A stretch of DNA of 64,000 nucleotides from NCBI GenBank assembly GCA_017546175.1, contig JAFYXM010000004.1:124001-188000 (forward strand), written 5' to 3'. Positions 36,860 through 44,693 of this stretch are shown one piece after another. The notes under the pieces were generated by a model that worked only from the letters and a program-made list of their open reading frames with translations, had not been told where the DNA came from and did not search any database. Within the stretch, counting starts at the first letter, position 1, and the number at the start of each line of letters is the position of its first letter. The stretch comes from Elusimicrobiaceae bacterium (GTDB lineage: Bacteria > Elusimicrobiota > Elusimicrobia > Elusimicrobiales > Elusimicrobiaceae). Made by a program: the position numbers and the translations under genes.

Positions 36860-37159
36860 ATGTTTAATAAATTAGGACAACTCAAAGATTTGTGGAATTT
36901 GAAAAATCAAATTCAAGAAATTAAAAAACGTTTGGATAATATGGTTATCAAAGTAGATAGCCCTAACCATGTGTTTGAAGTAACGGTTTCCGGTTCTCAA
37001 GAAGTGAAAGAAGTAAAAGTAAATGAAAACATCAAAAGCTTTTCCCAAGAACAATTGGGCGAAGAACTAAAAACGGTTATCAATAAAGCCGTGCGCGATA
37101 GTCAGGCCTTGGCCGCTCAAGCGATGGGCAGCATGGCCGGAGATTTACCGAACGCTTAA
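36860..37159 (+). CDS. YbaB/EbfC family nucleoid-associated protein
   Basis: 99 residues. N-terminal helix (LGQLKDLWNLKNQIQEIKK), then a beta core (VIKVDSPNHVFEVTVSG ... VKEVKVNENIKS) and a C-terminal helix, the standard YbaB layout for a DNA-binding dimer. YbaB is usually next to dnaX and recR; here it follows addA, another recombination gene. AGGAGGAAGT precedes the ATG. The family is known as a nucleoid protein; its specific role here is unclear. Confidence 0.88.
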   Translation: MFNKLGQLKDLWNLKNQIQEIKKRLDNMVIKVDSPNHVFEVTVSGSQEVKEVKVNENIKSFSQEQLGEELKTVINKAVRDSQALAAQAMGSMAGDLPNA

Positions 37160-37167
37160 ATCATTTT

Positions 37168-38091
37168 ATGCATACGCCGCTCTATATCGCCTCTAAAAAA
37201 ACGCCCCGTTTAGCCTTGGGGACGTGGGCTTTGGGCGGCGGTGCTGACTGGGGAGAACTGCCCATAACGCAAGCACAAGAGGTTTTAGTGGCTGCGATAG
37301 AGGCGGGGATAGGTTGGATAGACTCTTCTCCCGTGTATGGGTGGGGGGAAGCCGAAACGCGCCTTGGGCAAGTGATCGGCCCTTTTAGAGAGCGGTTGAT
37401 TTTGGCGAGTAAATGCGGGATTTGTTTAAACGGTCAAAATCGCCCCGATCATGATTTAAGTCCTCAACGCATTATAGCTGAATGTGAAGCTTCTTTAAGA
37501 CGTTTGCAAACTGATTATTTAGATTTATATCAAATCCATTGGCCTGACCCAAAGGTTGCTTTGGAGGATAGTTTGGCTGCTTTGCAGCGTCTAAAAGAGC
37601 AAGGTAAGGTCAAGGCTATCGGGGTTTGTAATTTTTCGGCAGAGCTTTTACAAAAAGCTTGTCAAATAACCTCTATAGACTGCGTGCAAAATCAACTTTC
37701 CTTATTGGCTGCGCTACCAAGAGAAATATTAGATTTTTGTAAGAAACGCCAAATTCCCTTTTTGGGATATGGTTTGCTGGGTGGCGGCATATTGAGCGGT
37801 AAATATCAAAAAGAGCCCAATTTTAGGCGTTGTGATGCCCGTAAATATTTTTATCCGTATTATACAGGCAAATATTTTGCACAGGCCCAAGAAACAGTTA
37901 TACGGGTAAAAGAGCTTTCTGGTAAAAAGAATATATCTGCTGCGGCGGTATCTTTGGCTTGGGGATTGGCACAAACGGGTGTAAGCGGTGTTTTGTTTGG
38001 AGCGCGTAGTCTGGAGCAGTTGAGACAAAATATACAAGCATTAGAAGTGGAATTATCGGCAGAGGAAAAGGAGTTTTTGCAACATGGTTAA
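37168..38091 (+). CDS. Aldo/keto reductase
   Basis: 307 residues, TIM-barrel NADPH-dependent oxidoreductase. The tetrad is Asp in GWIDSSPVYGWGE with Tyr in PVYG, Lys in ILASKCG, and His in YQIHWPD. The C-terminal cofactor region is GVLFGARSLEQLRQN. It belongs to the group with RLQTDYLDLYQ, common for AKR12/13-like sugar or aldehyde reductases; the substrate is unknown. It starts nine bases after ybaB without a clear Shine-Dalgarno sequence and overlaps the next gene by eight bases. Confidence 0.9.
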   Translation: MHTPLYIASKKTPRLALGTWALGGGADWGELPITQAQEVLVAAIEAGIGWIDSSPVYGWGEAETRLGQVIGPFRERLILASKCGICLNGQNRPDHDLSPQRIIAECEASLRRLQTDYLDLYQIHWPDPKVALEDSLAALQRLKEQGKVKAIGVCNFSAELLQKACQITSIDCVQNQLSLLAALPREILDFCKKRQIPFLGYGLLGGGILSGKYQKEPNFRRCDARKYFYPYYTGKYFAQAQETVIRVKELSGKKNISAAAVSLAWGLAQTGVSGVLFGARSLEQLRQNIQALEVELSAEEKEFLQHG

Positions 38092-39385
38092 TGTGGAAGA
38101 AATACGAGCTTATTTAAACGGTATTTTGCCGGAATTGGGAATGAACAAGCAAAGAGAGCTTTCCCGTTTGATTTATGAAATTTCCAAACGGGACGGGCAT
38201 GCTCCTTCTGTCATTTTGCCTGCCGAAAAGAATTTAACCTTTGAACGGGCTAAAAAAATATTGCTTCAAAAACGCTATCCCTTTAGTTTTTCCGCTGCTC
38301 CGAAAAATGCATTTTATTTGCCGAAGTTGGACTTTGACCCTGCGCAAAGGGCCGACTTGCAGGAAAAAGCCTTTTCTCCCAAATATATCTACATTGAAGA
38401 GAGTGTAAAAGAAAGTGGCTTGGCTCGCCGAGCCAAAGAAATGTTTCCCGATGCCAGTTTTTATTCGTGGGACGGCAAACAAAAGGTAGGATCCGAGCAT
38501 TTTTCCCGCCGCATAGAAACATTATTGATTCATCAGGAAAAATACGACTTTTTGAAACCTTGCCCCTGTTCGGAAGGAAATGCCGGCTGTGGTTATAACT
38601 TAATTAACTTGGGTTTTGGTTGCCGCTTTGAGTGTGAGTATTGTTTTCTACAACAGTATCAGAATTTGCATGCGGTTTTGCTGCCGGCCAACGTGCAAGA
38701 TTTTTTGGAAAAAATAGACCAAGCTCCGTTTAGAAAAGGCCCGTTTGACCGCGTACGCATCGGCAGCGGTGAGTTTACCGATTCTTTGGTGTTTGATGAA
38801 CTGACGCAATATAGCCATGATTTGGTACCTTTTTTTAAAAATCGTCCCCATTTGCAATTTGAATTTAAAACCAAAAGCACCTGCATTGACGGTTTACTGA
38901 AAGAGGGGGGTGCTGAAAATGTGGTGGTCAGTTGGTCCGTCAATGCACCGCAGTTTATTGAGCAGGTGGAGCATTTTACCCCGTCTTTAACACAACGTTT
39001 GGCTGCGGCCAAACAGGTGGCTGAGGCCGGATATAGAATCGGTTTCCATTTTGATCCCGTTGTACCGTTTGACGGCTGGAAGGAGGCTTATTTGACAGCG
39101 GCAGAACAGATAGCCGCCAGTGTGCCGCGGGAGAAAGTGGCATGGATCAGTGTGGGGCTTTTACGCTTTTCCAGAGAGCTTAAAAAAGTGGTGGAAAACA
39201 GATTCCCCGAGAATTGGATCCTAGACGGAGAGTTTCTATTGGAATTTGACGGTAAAATGCGTTACCCCGAAAAGTTGCGCCAAGAGGCGTATGAGTTTTT
39301 TGTGCCGCATCTTCAGAAACTTTTTCCGCAAACAGTGGTGTATGTTTGTATGGAAAAACCACACATTTGTTCGTGTAGTTTGTAA
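38084..39385 (+). CDS. SPL-family (spore photoproduct lyase-like) radical SAM protein
   Basis: 433 residues, longer than Bacillus SplB by an N-terminal region of about 150 residues. The radical SAM cluster motif is C180-x3-C184-x2-C187 (GFGCRFECEYCFLQ). Hallmarks of the SPL family follow: FEFKTKST, VVVSWSVNAP, EHFTPSLTQRLAAAKQVA, GFHFDPVVPFDGW and VAWISVGLLRFSREL. Extra cysteines sit at 160, 162 and 169 and near the end (HICSCSL). Classical SplB repairs the UV spore photoproduct; nothing here suggests sporulation, so the substrate is open. Overlaps the reductase gene and ends at a terminator. Confidence 0.82.
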   Translation: MVNVEEIRAYLNGILPELGMNKQRELSRLIYEISKRDGHAPSVILPAEKNLTFERAKKILLQKRYPFSFSAAPKNAFYLPKLDFDPAQRADLQEKAFSPKYIYIEESVKESGLARRAKEMFPDASFYSWDGKQKVGSEHFSRRIETLLIHQEKYDFLKPCPCSEGNAGCGYNLINLGFGCRFECEYCFLQQYQNLHAVLLPANVQDFLEKIDQAPFRKGPFDRVRIGSGEFTDSLVFDELTQYSHDLVPFFKNRPHLQFEFKTKSTCIDGLLKEGGAENVVVSWSVNAPQFIEQVEHFTPSLTQRLAAAKQVAEAGYRIGFHFDPVVPFDGWKEAYLTAAEQIAASVPREKVAWISVGLLRFSRELKKVVENRFPENWILDGEFLLEFDGKMRYPEKLRQEAYEFFVPHLQKLFPQTVVYVCMEKPHICSCSL

Positions 39386-39387
39386 AT

Positions 39388-39417
39388 AAAAAACCCCGAA
39401 GAAACTCGGGGTTTTTT
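39388..39417. terminator. Bidirectional terminator after the SPL gene
   Basis: Stem AAAACCCCGA (39390-39399) with TCGGGGTTTT (39406-39415), flanked by A and T runs; shared with the convergent thioredoxin-like gene. Confidence 0.85.
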
Positions 39418-39426
39418 AGGAAAGGT

Positions 39427-39909
39427 TTATTTAACTAATTTGTTTAACTCGGTGCGGTATTGGTCGGCCAACGTGTCGGAATAACCGCCCCAATATTTCA
39501 CCAGTTTGTGCTTGCCGTTAAAGAGCATAATATGCGGAAAACCTTGCACGCCCAAATCTTCGGCGGTTTGGCGGCCGTTGTAAAGAATTTTGCTCTCTAA
39601 ATTATATTGTTTGATGATTTCTTTTACTTTGGCTTCATCATTATCTACAAAAACGCCGATAACTTCTACTTTGTCACCATATTCTTTGTTGGCGATTTCC
39701 AAAGCGGCCAAAGATTTTTTACACCAACCGCAATAGCTGGCCATCACGGCAATCAAGACCGGTTTTCCTTTTTGATCGGCAGACACCCAAACGGATTCTT
39801 CTCCGGCTACAGGCAAGGAAACATTAAGTTTCGGCGGTTGGGGCACGTTTACACAAGCGCCCAAAAGTACAGCAGCAGACAACGTCAAAAGTAAGGCTTT
39901 TATTTTCAT
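39427..39909 (-). CDS. Thioredoxin-like (TlpA/ResA-type) lipoprotein
   Basis: 160 residues. Lipoprotein signal with lipobox LGAC (Cys19). The thioredoxin fold has active site YCGWCKK (C60, C63) and the cis-proline loop QGFPHIML. It would sit in the envelope as a thiol-disulfide reductant, perhaps for cytochromes or folding proteins; the client is unknown. GAGGGAGA precedes the ATG. Single-gene unit. Confidence 0.9.
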   Translation of the reverse strand: MKIKALLLTLSAAVLLGACVNVPQPPKLNVSLPVAGEESVWVSADQKGKPVLIAVMASYCGWCKKSLAALEIANKEYGDKVEVIGVFVDNDEAKVKEIIKQYNLESKILYNGRQTAEDLGVQGFPHIMLFNGKHKLVKYWGGYSDTLADQYRTELNKLVK

Positions 39910-40026
39910 ATTCTCCCTCTTAAACTAAGATACCCATATTGTACCTAAAATAAGGCCAAGAAAAAAGTGCCTGGTGGAAAATTTTATATAATAAATCATA
40001 TTAATTACGCAGTTTGTAATTAATAG

Positions 40027-40275
40027 TAAGCCTCAACAGGGCTTAGCTACAATTTGAATCTGTTTTTGGAACCGTGCGAAGAACACGGTGCGCTGACGGG
40101 ATACCGGCGGCACAATTGAGGTCCAAGAACAGTCGTTTTAGGCACGCAACAAGCGGACTAATTACCCGAGTGTTTGCGTGCCGAGTGTTTCCTGTCTTCT
40201 TCTGAGGACAGGAAGCCACGGCTGTTATTATTTGGGTTACCTCAATTGGCTCAAGTATAACAGCCGTTTTTATTT
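40027..40275 (+). ncRNA. Structured RNA or leader with competing antiterminator and terminator folds
   Basis: The 412-base gap before the lipoprotein gene is GC-richer than other gaps and is packed with stems. These include TAAGCC/GGCTTA (40027-40032/40040-40045) and a GTGC/GCAC stem-loop region near 40088-40114. A 10-bp stem pairs CAATTGAGGT (40113-40122) with ACCTCAATTG (40239-40248). A 9-bp stem pairs 40128-40136 with 40218-40226. Two perfect hairpins lie at 40141-40149/40174-40182 and 40189-40196/40207-40214. Segment 40218-40228 can instead pair 11 bp with 40257-40267, followed by TTTTATTT. The signatures of RNase P RNA, tmRNA and SRP RNA are absent. A TATAAT at 39987-39992 may start it. 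Confidence 0.65.
40218..40275 (+). terminator. Intrinsic terminator of the structured RNA
   Basis: ACGGCTGTTAT (40218-40228) pairs perfectly with ATAACAGCCGT (40257-40267), then TTTTATTT. Its left arm is shared with the upstream alternative stem. Confidence 0.7.
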
Positions 40276-40321
40276 GTCCAAAAACGCCAAAACAGGTTCA
40301 AACAAAACAAGGAGAAGAATG

Positions 40322-40852
40322 ATGAAAAAATTAAGTTTGTTGGTTTTGGCAGCTGTGTGTTTAGTGGGTTGTAGTTCTGTGGGTTATCATAACGCAAAAT
40401 CCAGTATGTTGCTTAATGATATTAATAAAATTAATACACCTTCCTTTAAGGCAGATGTAGAAGTGGGCGAAAAAATCAGCGGTGTAGCCGAATGTGAAAG
40501 TTGGTTCGGTTTTACTACAAAACAGCCGGCCCGCCAAACTTATGAAGCCAAACTGCAAAGTAACTCCGGTAACTTGGCTCCCTCTGCCTGTACACGCGGA
40601 GCTTTGTATGATGCGATGTCCAAATCCAATGCCGATGTAATTATAACCCCAAAATACACTTCCGTCAATAAAGATAACTGGTGTGTTTTTGGATACTGTA
40701 TTCATAAAGTAAGACAGATCATTGTAACCGGTTATAAAGGAACAGTGAAAAAAATTGCTCCTATGGCCAAAGAAGATTTTGAAGTTTACGGTGTTTTAAC
40801 CGAAGTTCAAAAGAATAATAAAGCTTCCGAAGCTTCTATTTTGGGTTTATAA
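40322..40852 (+). CDS. Lipoprotein of unknown function
   Basis: 176 residues from the ATG at 40322. A lipoprotein signal MKKLSLLVLAAVCLVGC (lipobox LVGC) is followed by a soluble domain with no known family. It has a Cys pair in SACTRG and NWCVFGYC and the pattern GALYDAMSKSNADVIITPKY, reminiscent of small outer-membrane lipoproteins that pack next to a conduit. AAGGAG at 40309-40314 is seven bases from this ATG and only four from the overlapping ATG at 40319. A much longer frame from 40178 would run through the structured RNA and is rejected. Sixteen bases before the barrel protein gene. Confidence 0.75.
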   Translation: MKKLSLLVLAAVCLVGCSSVGYHNAKSSMLLNDINKINTPSFKADVEVGEKISGVAECESWFGFTTKQPARQTYEAKLQSNSGNLAPSACTRGALYDAMSKSNADVIITPKYTSVNKDNWCVFGYCIHKVRQIIVTGYKGTVKKIAPMAKEDFEVYGVLTEVQKNNKASEASILGL

Positions 40853-40867
40853 AATTAAGGAAAATTT

Positions 40868-41725
40868 ATGAAGAAAATAATTTTATTTTCTCTTTTCTTA
40901 GCACTGAGTTCTTCGCCCGTTTGGGCGGCAGAGCTCTGCCAAGAGTTTGACGGTAATATGAATATCATTACCGTAGATTGTCAAACCGGAAAAAGGGTGA
41001 TTACGGCAAAAGAAAAAGAGCGTATGGCTCAAAAAATTCGCGCCGAAGAAGAACGCAAAGCCCAAGAAAAACAAAAAGAGTTGGAGCGCGCTATTGAAAA
41101 ACGTAAACAAGAGCTCGCCAAAAAACGTCAATCAAGCATATTCGGTAAACGGGTATTGATCGACGGGAAGTATTATTATCTTTCCGAAGAGCCTGCCCGC
41201 GGCGGTAAAAGCAGTGGCGGTATCAGAGCAGGAGATTGGCTCTTTTCCGTCTATGGAGGCAGTGGTGCATATACAAAAGGAGAAGTCGGTATAGAATATA
41301 GAGAAGAATATAATGAATATTTAAAATGGAGTGCAGGCGTATCAGGCCTGTATTTTATAAACTCTTATTTCGGTGCCGGTCTTGGAATTGATTGGGATAG
41401 AGATAAAAGCGGCATTTCTCTGACAAAGCTCTCTCTTTTGGGCCGTTTAAACTTAAATCCTCATTATCCTGCCCGTTTGTATCTTCCTTTTGGAGTAGGT
41501 TACGGCCGTGTAGAAGAGAAAGGAATATATTGGAGCGGCGGACGAGGTCTGGTTAGCTATGAAGAGAAATCTAATGAAGTTGTCTATTTTGTCGGTTTAG
41601 GTTTAGAGTTTGACTTGACTGAAAGAGTGTCCATGGGGATTGAAGGACGCTACAATTGCTTTAAATTTAGATCTACAGACTTTGCTTATCTAAACGGTCT
41701 GTTGAAACTAAACATCAAATTATAA
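40868..41725 (+). CDS. Outer-membrane beta-barrel protein with N-terminal coiled coil
   Basis: 285 residues. A signal peptide (ends PVWA) is followed by a short Cys-containing segment and a charged coiled coil (about 47-92, rich in Glu/Lys/Arg). A run of alternating aromatic and polar strands (about 118-285: DWLFSVYGGSG, KGEVGIEYRE, LKWSAGVSGLYF, ARLYLPFGVGYG, VYFVGLGLEFDL) is typical of an eight-stranded OmpA/OmpX-like barrel and ends LNIKL. It may link the outer membrane to another layer through the coiled coil. It pairs with the upstream lipoprotein gene. No named family is recognised. Confidence 0.75.
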   Translation: MKKIILFSLFLALSSSPVWAAELCQEFDGNMNIITVDCQTGKRVITAKEKERMAQKIRAEEERKAQEKQKELERAIEKRKQELAKKRQSSIFGKRVLIDGKYYYLSEEPARGGKSSGGIRAGDWLFSVYGGSGAYTKGEVGIEYREEYNEYLKWSAGVSGLYFINSYFGAGLGIDWDRDKSGISLTKLSLLGRLNLNPHYPARLYLPFGVGYGRVEEKGIYWSGGRGLVSYEEKSNEVVYFVGLGLEFDLTERVSMGIEGRYNCFKFRSTDFAYLNGLLKLNIKL

Positions 41726-41741
41726 ATCTGTTCTTTGACAT

Positions 41742-41778
41742 AAAAAACCCCCGCATTTTTTAAGTGCGGGGGATATTT
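41742..41778. terminator. Terminator between the barrel and phosphatase genes
   Basis: Stem CCCCCGCA (41748-41755) with TGCGGGGG (41765-41772). On the minus strand it is followed by six T; on the plus strand by a weaker T-rich stretch. Confidence 0.8.
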
Positions 41779-41780
41779 AT

Positions 41781-43070
41781 TTACTTTGTTTTTTTCAAGA
41801 TTTTATATTGCTCAATCGCCTCGCGAAAGCGGCGCTGCATATCTGATAGTTTGTACAGCCCGTCTGCGTTAGTCGGCAGATTTTTTAACTTCAGCGAAAA
41901 AACGGCCGGGGGCGTATCCAAAGAGAGCATGGTCCGATTTTGTAATTGTTCCGTTGTTTGGTAGACAAGGTCCAAGGATACATATTCATTGCCGTTGATA
42001 TCTTTCCATTTGGCCCAAACCAGTTTGGAGCCAATGGGCGTTTTCTTTTCAATGGAGTTCGGCAAATCATAAGGCTCTGCGTCTAAAGCCGCCAATAAAC
42101 TGCCGATATTGGAATCATGCCCGCACAAAAAAGTAAATTTGCGGTTTTTCCGTGTGAGTTCTTTACTTATTTCTTTGAGTAAAGGGTGGGCTACGTTGAC
42201 CGCCACGGCAGGTGCGGTAAACAGTACATCTCCATAGACGTCTTTAATGCGGGCAATTTGCTCCCATTGCTCAGCAGAAATAGTATGTCCGAAAGCTGCT
42301 TTAAGAGGATCTTCTTCCTCGTAATATTGCAGAATAAAAGCATCACTGGCTTGGTTGGCAGATTTCAAGGAGCCTTTCATAGTCGGCTCTTTGAAATTTT
42401 CTAAAATAATTTGTAAATCATCCGTGCGAAAGGCGGAGAAGTTTTCTTTTTTTGCTTTTTCTGATTGCTCTAAATCTAATACGTCTTCAAGCAGCGTATA
42501 TTCTTGCTGCAGGCTTTCTCCAATGCCCTGTAAACCTTTTTCACCTCCCATTTGCTTTATTTGAGATAATGCTAACTGTTTGTAAGGTAACGTCATAAAA
42601 GTAAAGCGAGGCTCAAACATAGGATCCATTTTATTAAGGTCATAATGATGCTCAATGCGCACATTGGCTACAGGCAGCATGCCGCTGGAGAAATATTGAG
42701 CGGTGGCGATGGTGCGCTGCATGGAGTTGGCGTAAAAACGCATTTCTTGGGGTTTGGGGATATAGTTTTCCGTCATCAGTTTTTCTGCCACCAACCATTG
42801 ACGGAAATATTGCCCGAACAAGGTTTCCAATTCTCCACCACGCAAGGATAATTCGCTGGGGCCGGACGTCCACGTAAACCATTTGTGCGGAGTTAATTGG
42901 GCCAAGGCAGAGCCATTGCCGGATAACGGGGAGCGGATATTGTGTCTGCTAAGTACCACTACTTGGGTCAATTGGTATTTTTGAGAAAATCTTGGCCGAT
43001 GGGCCGCCTGTAGTTGGGGAAGTATCAGCAAAAGAAAAGCAAAAAGGGTAAGAAGTTTTTTGGCAAACAT
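41781..43070 (-). CDS. Exported histidine acid phosphatase (phytase / glucose-1-phosphatase type)
   Basis: 429 residues. A signal peptide (ends LQAA) is followed by histidine phosphatase clade 2 motifs: SRHNIRSPL with nucleophile H43, and FLCGHDSNIGSLLAAL with the HD proton donor. It resembles periplasmic glucose-1-phosphatase (Agp) and the related gut-bacterial enzymes more than phytases proper. It would release phosphate from sugar phosphates or inositol phosphates in the periplasm. AAGGAG precedes the ATG. A 24-base palindrome lies across its likely transcription start. Confidence 0.9.
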   Translation of the reverse strand: MFAKKLLTLFAFLLLILPQLQAAHRPRFSQKYQLTQVVVLSRHNIRSPLSGNGSALAQLTPHKWFTWTSGPSELSLRGGELETLFGQYFRQWLVAEKLMTENYIPKPQEMRFYANSMQRTIATAQYFSSGMLPVANVRIEHHYDLNKMDPMFEPRFTFMTLPYKQLALSQIKQMGGEKGLQGIGESLQQEYTLLEDVLDLEQSEKAKKENFSAFRTDDLQIILENFKEPTMKGSLKSANQASDAFILQYYEEEDPLKAAFGHTISAEQWEQIARIKDVYGDVLFTAPAVAVNVAHPLLKEISKELTRKNRKFTFLCGHDSNIGSLLAALDAEPYDLPNSIEKKTPIGSKLVWAKWKDINGNEYVSLDLVYQTTEQLQNRTMLSLDTPPAVFSLKLKNLPTNADGLYKLSDMQRRFREAIEQYKILKKTK

Positions 43071-43081
43071 GATATTCTCCT

Positions 43082-43110
43082 TGTGAAAATATATTCTTTT
43101 TCACATTATA
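43082..43110 (-). promoter_or_regulatory. Phosphatase promoter with operator-like palindrome
   Basis: TATAAT on the minus strand (43110-43105) is followed directly by the perfect inverted repeat TGTGAAAA-N8-TTTTCACA (43082-43105), which covers the expected start site. It could be a repressor site or an mRNA hairpin. Confidence 0.45.
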
Positions 43111-43138
43111 CATGTTTTTATTGGGAAAAACTTTGGCA

Positions 43139-43168
43139 CAAAAAACCCCCGATTTTATCGGGGGTTTA
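43139..43168. terminator. Terminator of the HTH gene
   Basis: Stem AAACCCCCGAT with ATCGGGGGTTT around 43143-43167; the minus strand continues into a run of T. Confidence 0.8.
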
Positions 43169-43178
43169 TAAATTTATA

Positions 43179-44033
43179 TTAACGTCCGGTTAATATATGC
43201 CAAATAGAAGTTTTTGAAATCTTAAACTTGGGAAGTATTTTTTGTCTAAGTTGCTCTAAAGAAAGGCTCGGGTTTTCTTTGCGCATCTGTTTGACGTAAG
43301 CAATCTTGCTCGGACCGACTAAGTAACGACGCGCCAAAGGATGCTTGTTAGAGGCATCTGCTGTTTCGATTCTTTCTCTCCAAACAGACATTAAAGAACG
43401 AGAAACACCATATTTCGCGTACATTTTTTTGAAGCCATGCTTTTGGTAGAAAGCCCAAATAGCTTCTTTCTCTTCGAGTGTTCTGATATTGTATTTAGCC
43501 ATACATATATAATATATAAATTTTTTAAATTTTTGCAAATATTTTTTTCGTAAGGAAATGCTGGCTTCCATACGTTCAAATGGAGTTGCATTGGGAGCAA
43601 GCTTTTTAATAAGCCCCTCATTGATCGACCCGTCTTTTTTTATGAATTTCTTGGGATTAGTTAATACTTGTTCAACAAGATTATTTAATTCGTATTCTTT
43701 AACAATGGATAAATAATCGGAATAATATAAGAAATCCTTTTGGGCATTTATATATTCCACAGCATGTTTATAGCTATAATCAGTAGCGATTTGTTTAGTA
43801 TAACTAGAAAAGAGTTCTTTTCTTGACTTTTTTATCTCATGTTCAATTGCACTTTCAGTGTATCCCTTAATTTCATAATATTTTTTCTGATTATCATCCC
43901 AGCTCTTTCTTTTATAAAAGGTGTTTTTCTTGTTAAAAATTTCAGACTGGTTGCTTGCTCCTACGGGCAAAAAGCATGGAAAATTTACTTTTCCAAGAAA
44001 AAAAGAGAGGGGTTTTCTTTTGCTAAATATCAA
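43179..44033 (-). CDS. Hypothetical protein with C-terminal transposase-like helix-turn-helix pair
   Basis: The open frame runs 284 codons. The C-terminal 107 residues, from the ATG at 43502 (MAKYNIRTLEEKEAIW), contain two HTH-like segments (KKMYAKYGVSRSLMSVWRER and LRQKILPKFKISKTSIWHIL), as in transposase or small regulator DNA-binding domains. The N-terminal half is Lys- and Tyr-rich, has no family match I know, and lacks a convincing start near 44033. The gene may therefore be one protein, or a 107-residue protein starting at 43502 (TATTAT lies six bases before that ATG) fused to an older frame. The base composition is much more AT-rich than the neighbours. No catalytic DDE domain is present. 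Confidence 0.5.
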   Translation of the reverse strand: MIFSKRKPLSFFLGKVNFPCFLPVGASNQSEIFNKKNTFYKRKSWDDNQKKYYEIKGYTESAIEHEIKKSRKELFSSYTKQIATDYSYKHAVEYINAQKDFLYYSDYLSIVKEYELNNLVEQVLTNPKKFIKKDGSINEGLIKKLAPNATPFERMEASISLRKKYLQKFKKFIYYICMAKYNIRTLEEKEAIWAFYQKHGFKKMYAKYGVSRSLMSVWRERIETADASNKHPLARRYLVGPSKIAYVKQMRKENPSLSLEQLRQKILPKFKISKTSIWHILTGR

Positions 44034-44154
44034 ATACTTTTCTGTACTGTTTTCATGTTTTCCTGCTTTTGCAAAATTTTGATTCTTTTTATAAAATATT
44101 TGTAGTTGGTAGATAAGGAGTGTTTGTTCTAAACTTATTTAAGAGAGATTGAGT

Positions 44155-44595
44155 ATGAAAAAAATAATTTTTCTTGCATTTTTTTCTTTAATTCTATCCG
44201 GTTGCGGATATGCAATTGTTAATAATTATAAACTGGAAAAATATAATAATTCCGAAATGCCTGTTTGTGTTAATTATGCTCAAAGGCTCAAAGTGGTGAA
44301 CCCATCTCGTTCTTACCTGGATGATTGTGGTAACAAGAAAACAACGCCAGCAAAATATAAGTCAACCAAAAGACCTTGTGATGTTTTTAAACCGGAAGTT
44401 GTTTCCTATTCTTATTGTTTAGAAAACTTGCCAAAGCCTGTTCATCTTGTTGAAAAACAAGTGGGTGATATGACAATTTGTTATGATAGAAACAATGGAA
44501 TAGAACTGCCTATTTTGTATTGTCAAAAAGATGCTATAAATATTGCTGTTCAGAAAACTGTTGTAAAAAATTCCAATCAGGTTTTAATAAAATAA
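44155..44595 (+). CDS. Cysteine-rich lipoprotein, unknown
   Basis: 146 residues from the ATG at 44155. The lipoprotein signal MKKIIFLAFFSLILSGC has lipobox LSGC. The mature part has about six more Cys (VCVNYAQ, DDCGNK, RPCDVF, YCLENL, TICYD, LYCQK), suggesting disulfides in the periplasm. No family recognised. A TTG six bases upstream opens the same frame, but AAGAGAG and the lipobox favour the ATG. AT-rich like the neighbouring HTH gene. Divergent from it, and followed by a terminator. Confidence 0.65.
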   Translation: MKKIIFLAFFSLILSGCGYAIVNNYKLEKYNNSEMPVCVNYAQRLKVVNPSRSYLDDCGNKKTTPAKYKSTKRPCDVFKPEVVSYSYCLENLPKPVHLVEKQVGDMTICYDRNNGIELPILYCQKDAINIAVQKTVVKNSNQVLIK

Positions 44596-44635
44596 CCCAT
44601 AAAAGTATTGTGAAACAGTAAATATGGAAGAAAAC

Positions 44636-44666
44636 AAAAAGCCTCCGTTTAAGCGGAGGTTTTTTG
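44636..44666. terminator. Terminator of the Cys-rich lipoprotein gene
   Basis: Stem CCTCCG (44642-44647) with CGGAGG (44654-44659), A run before and T run after; also usable from the minus strand. Confidence 0.8.
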
Positions 44667-44693
44667 AGTGTCAGAAAAATTATTTAATTTCTG

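Noticed and set aside
40027..40275. RNase P RNA, tmRNA or SRP RNA as identity of the structured RNA
   Set aside because: The GAGGAAAGTCC and ACAGAA core of RNase P, the tRNA-like ends of tmRNA and the GGTCAGG/GAAGG core of SRP RNA are absent.
40178..40321. Upstream extension of the lipoprotein frame
   Set aside because: It crosses the structured RNA and its terminator; the lipoprotein signal starts at 40322 with a good ribosome binding site.
43179..43502. Insertion sequence transposase
   Set aside because: Only DNA-binding HTH segments are present; no DDE catalytic domain, terminal inverted repeats or target duplication.
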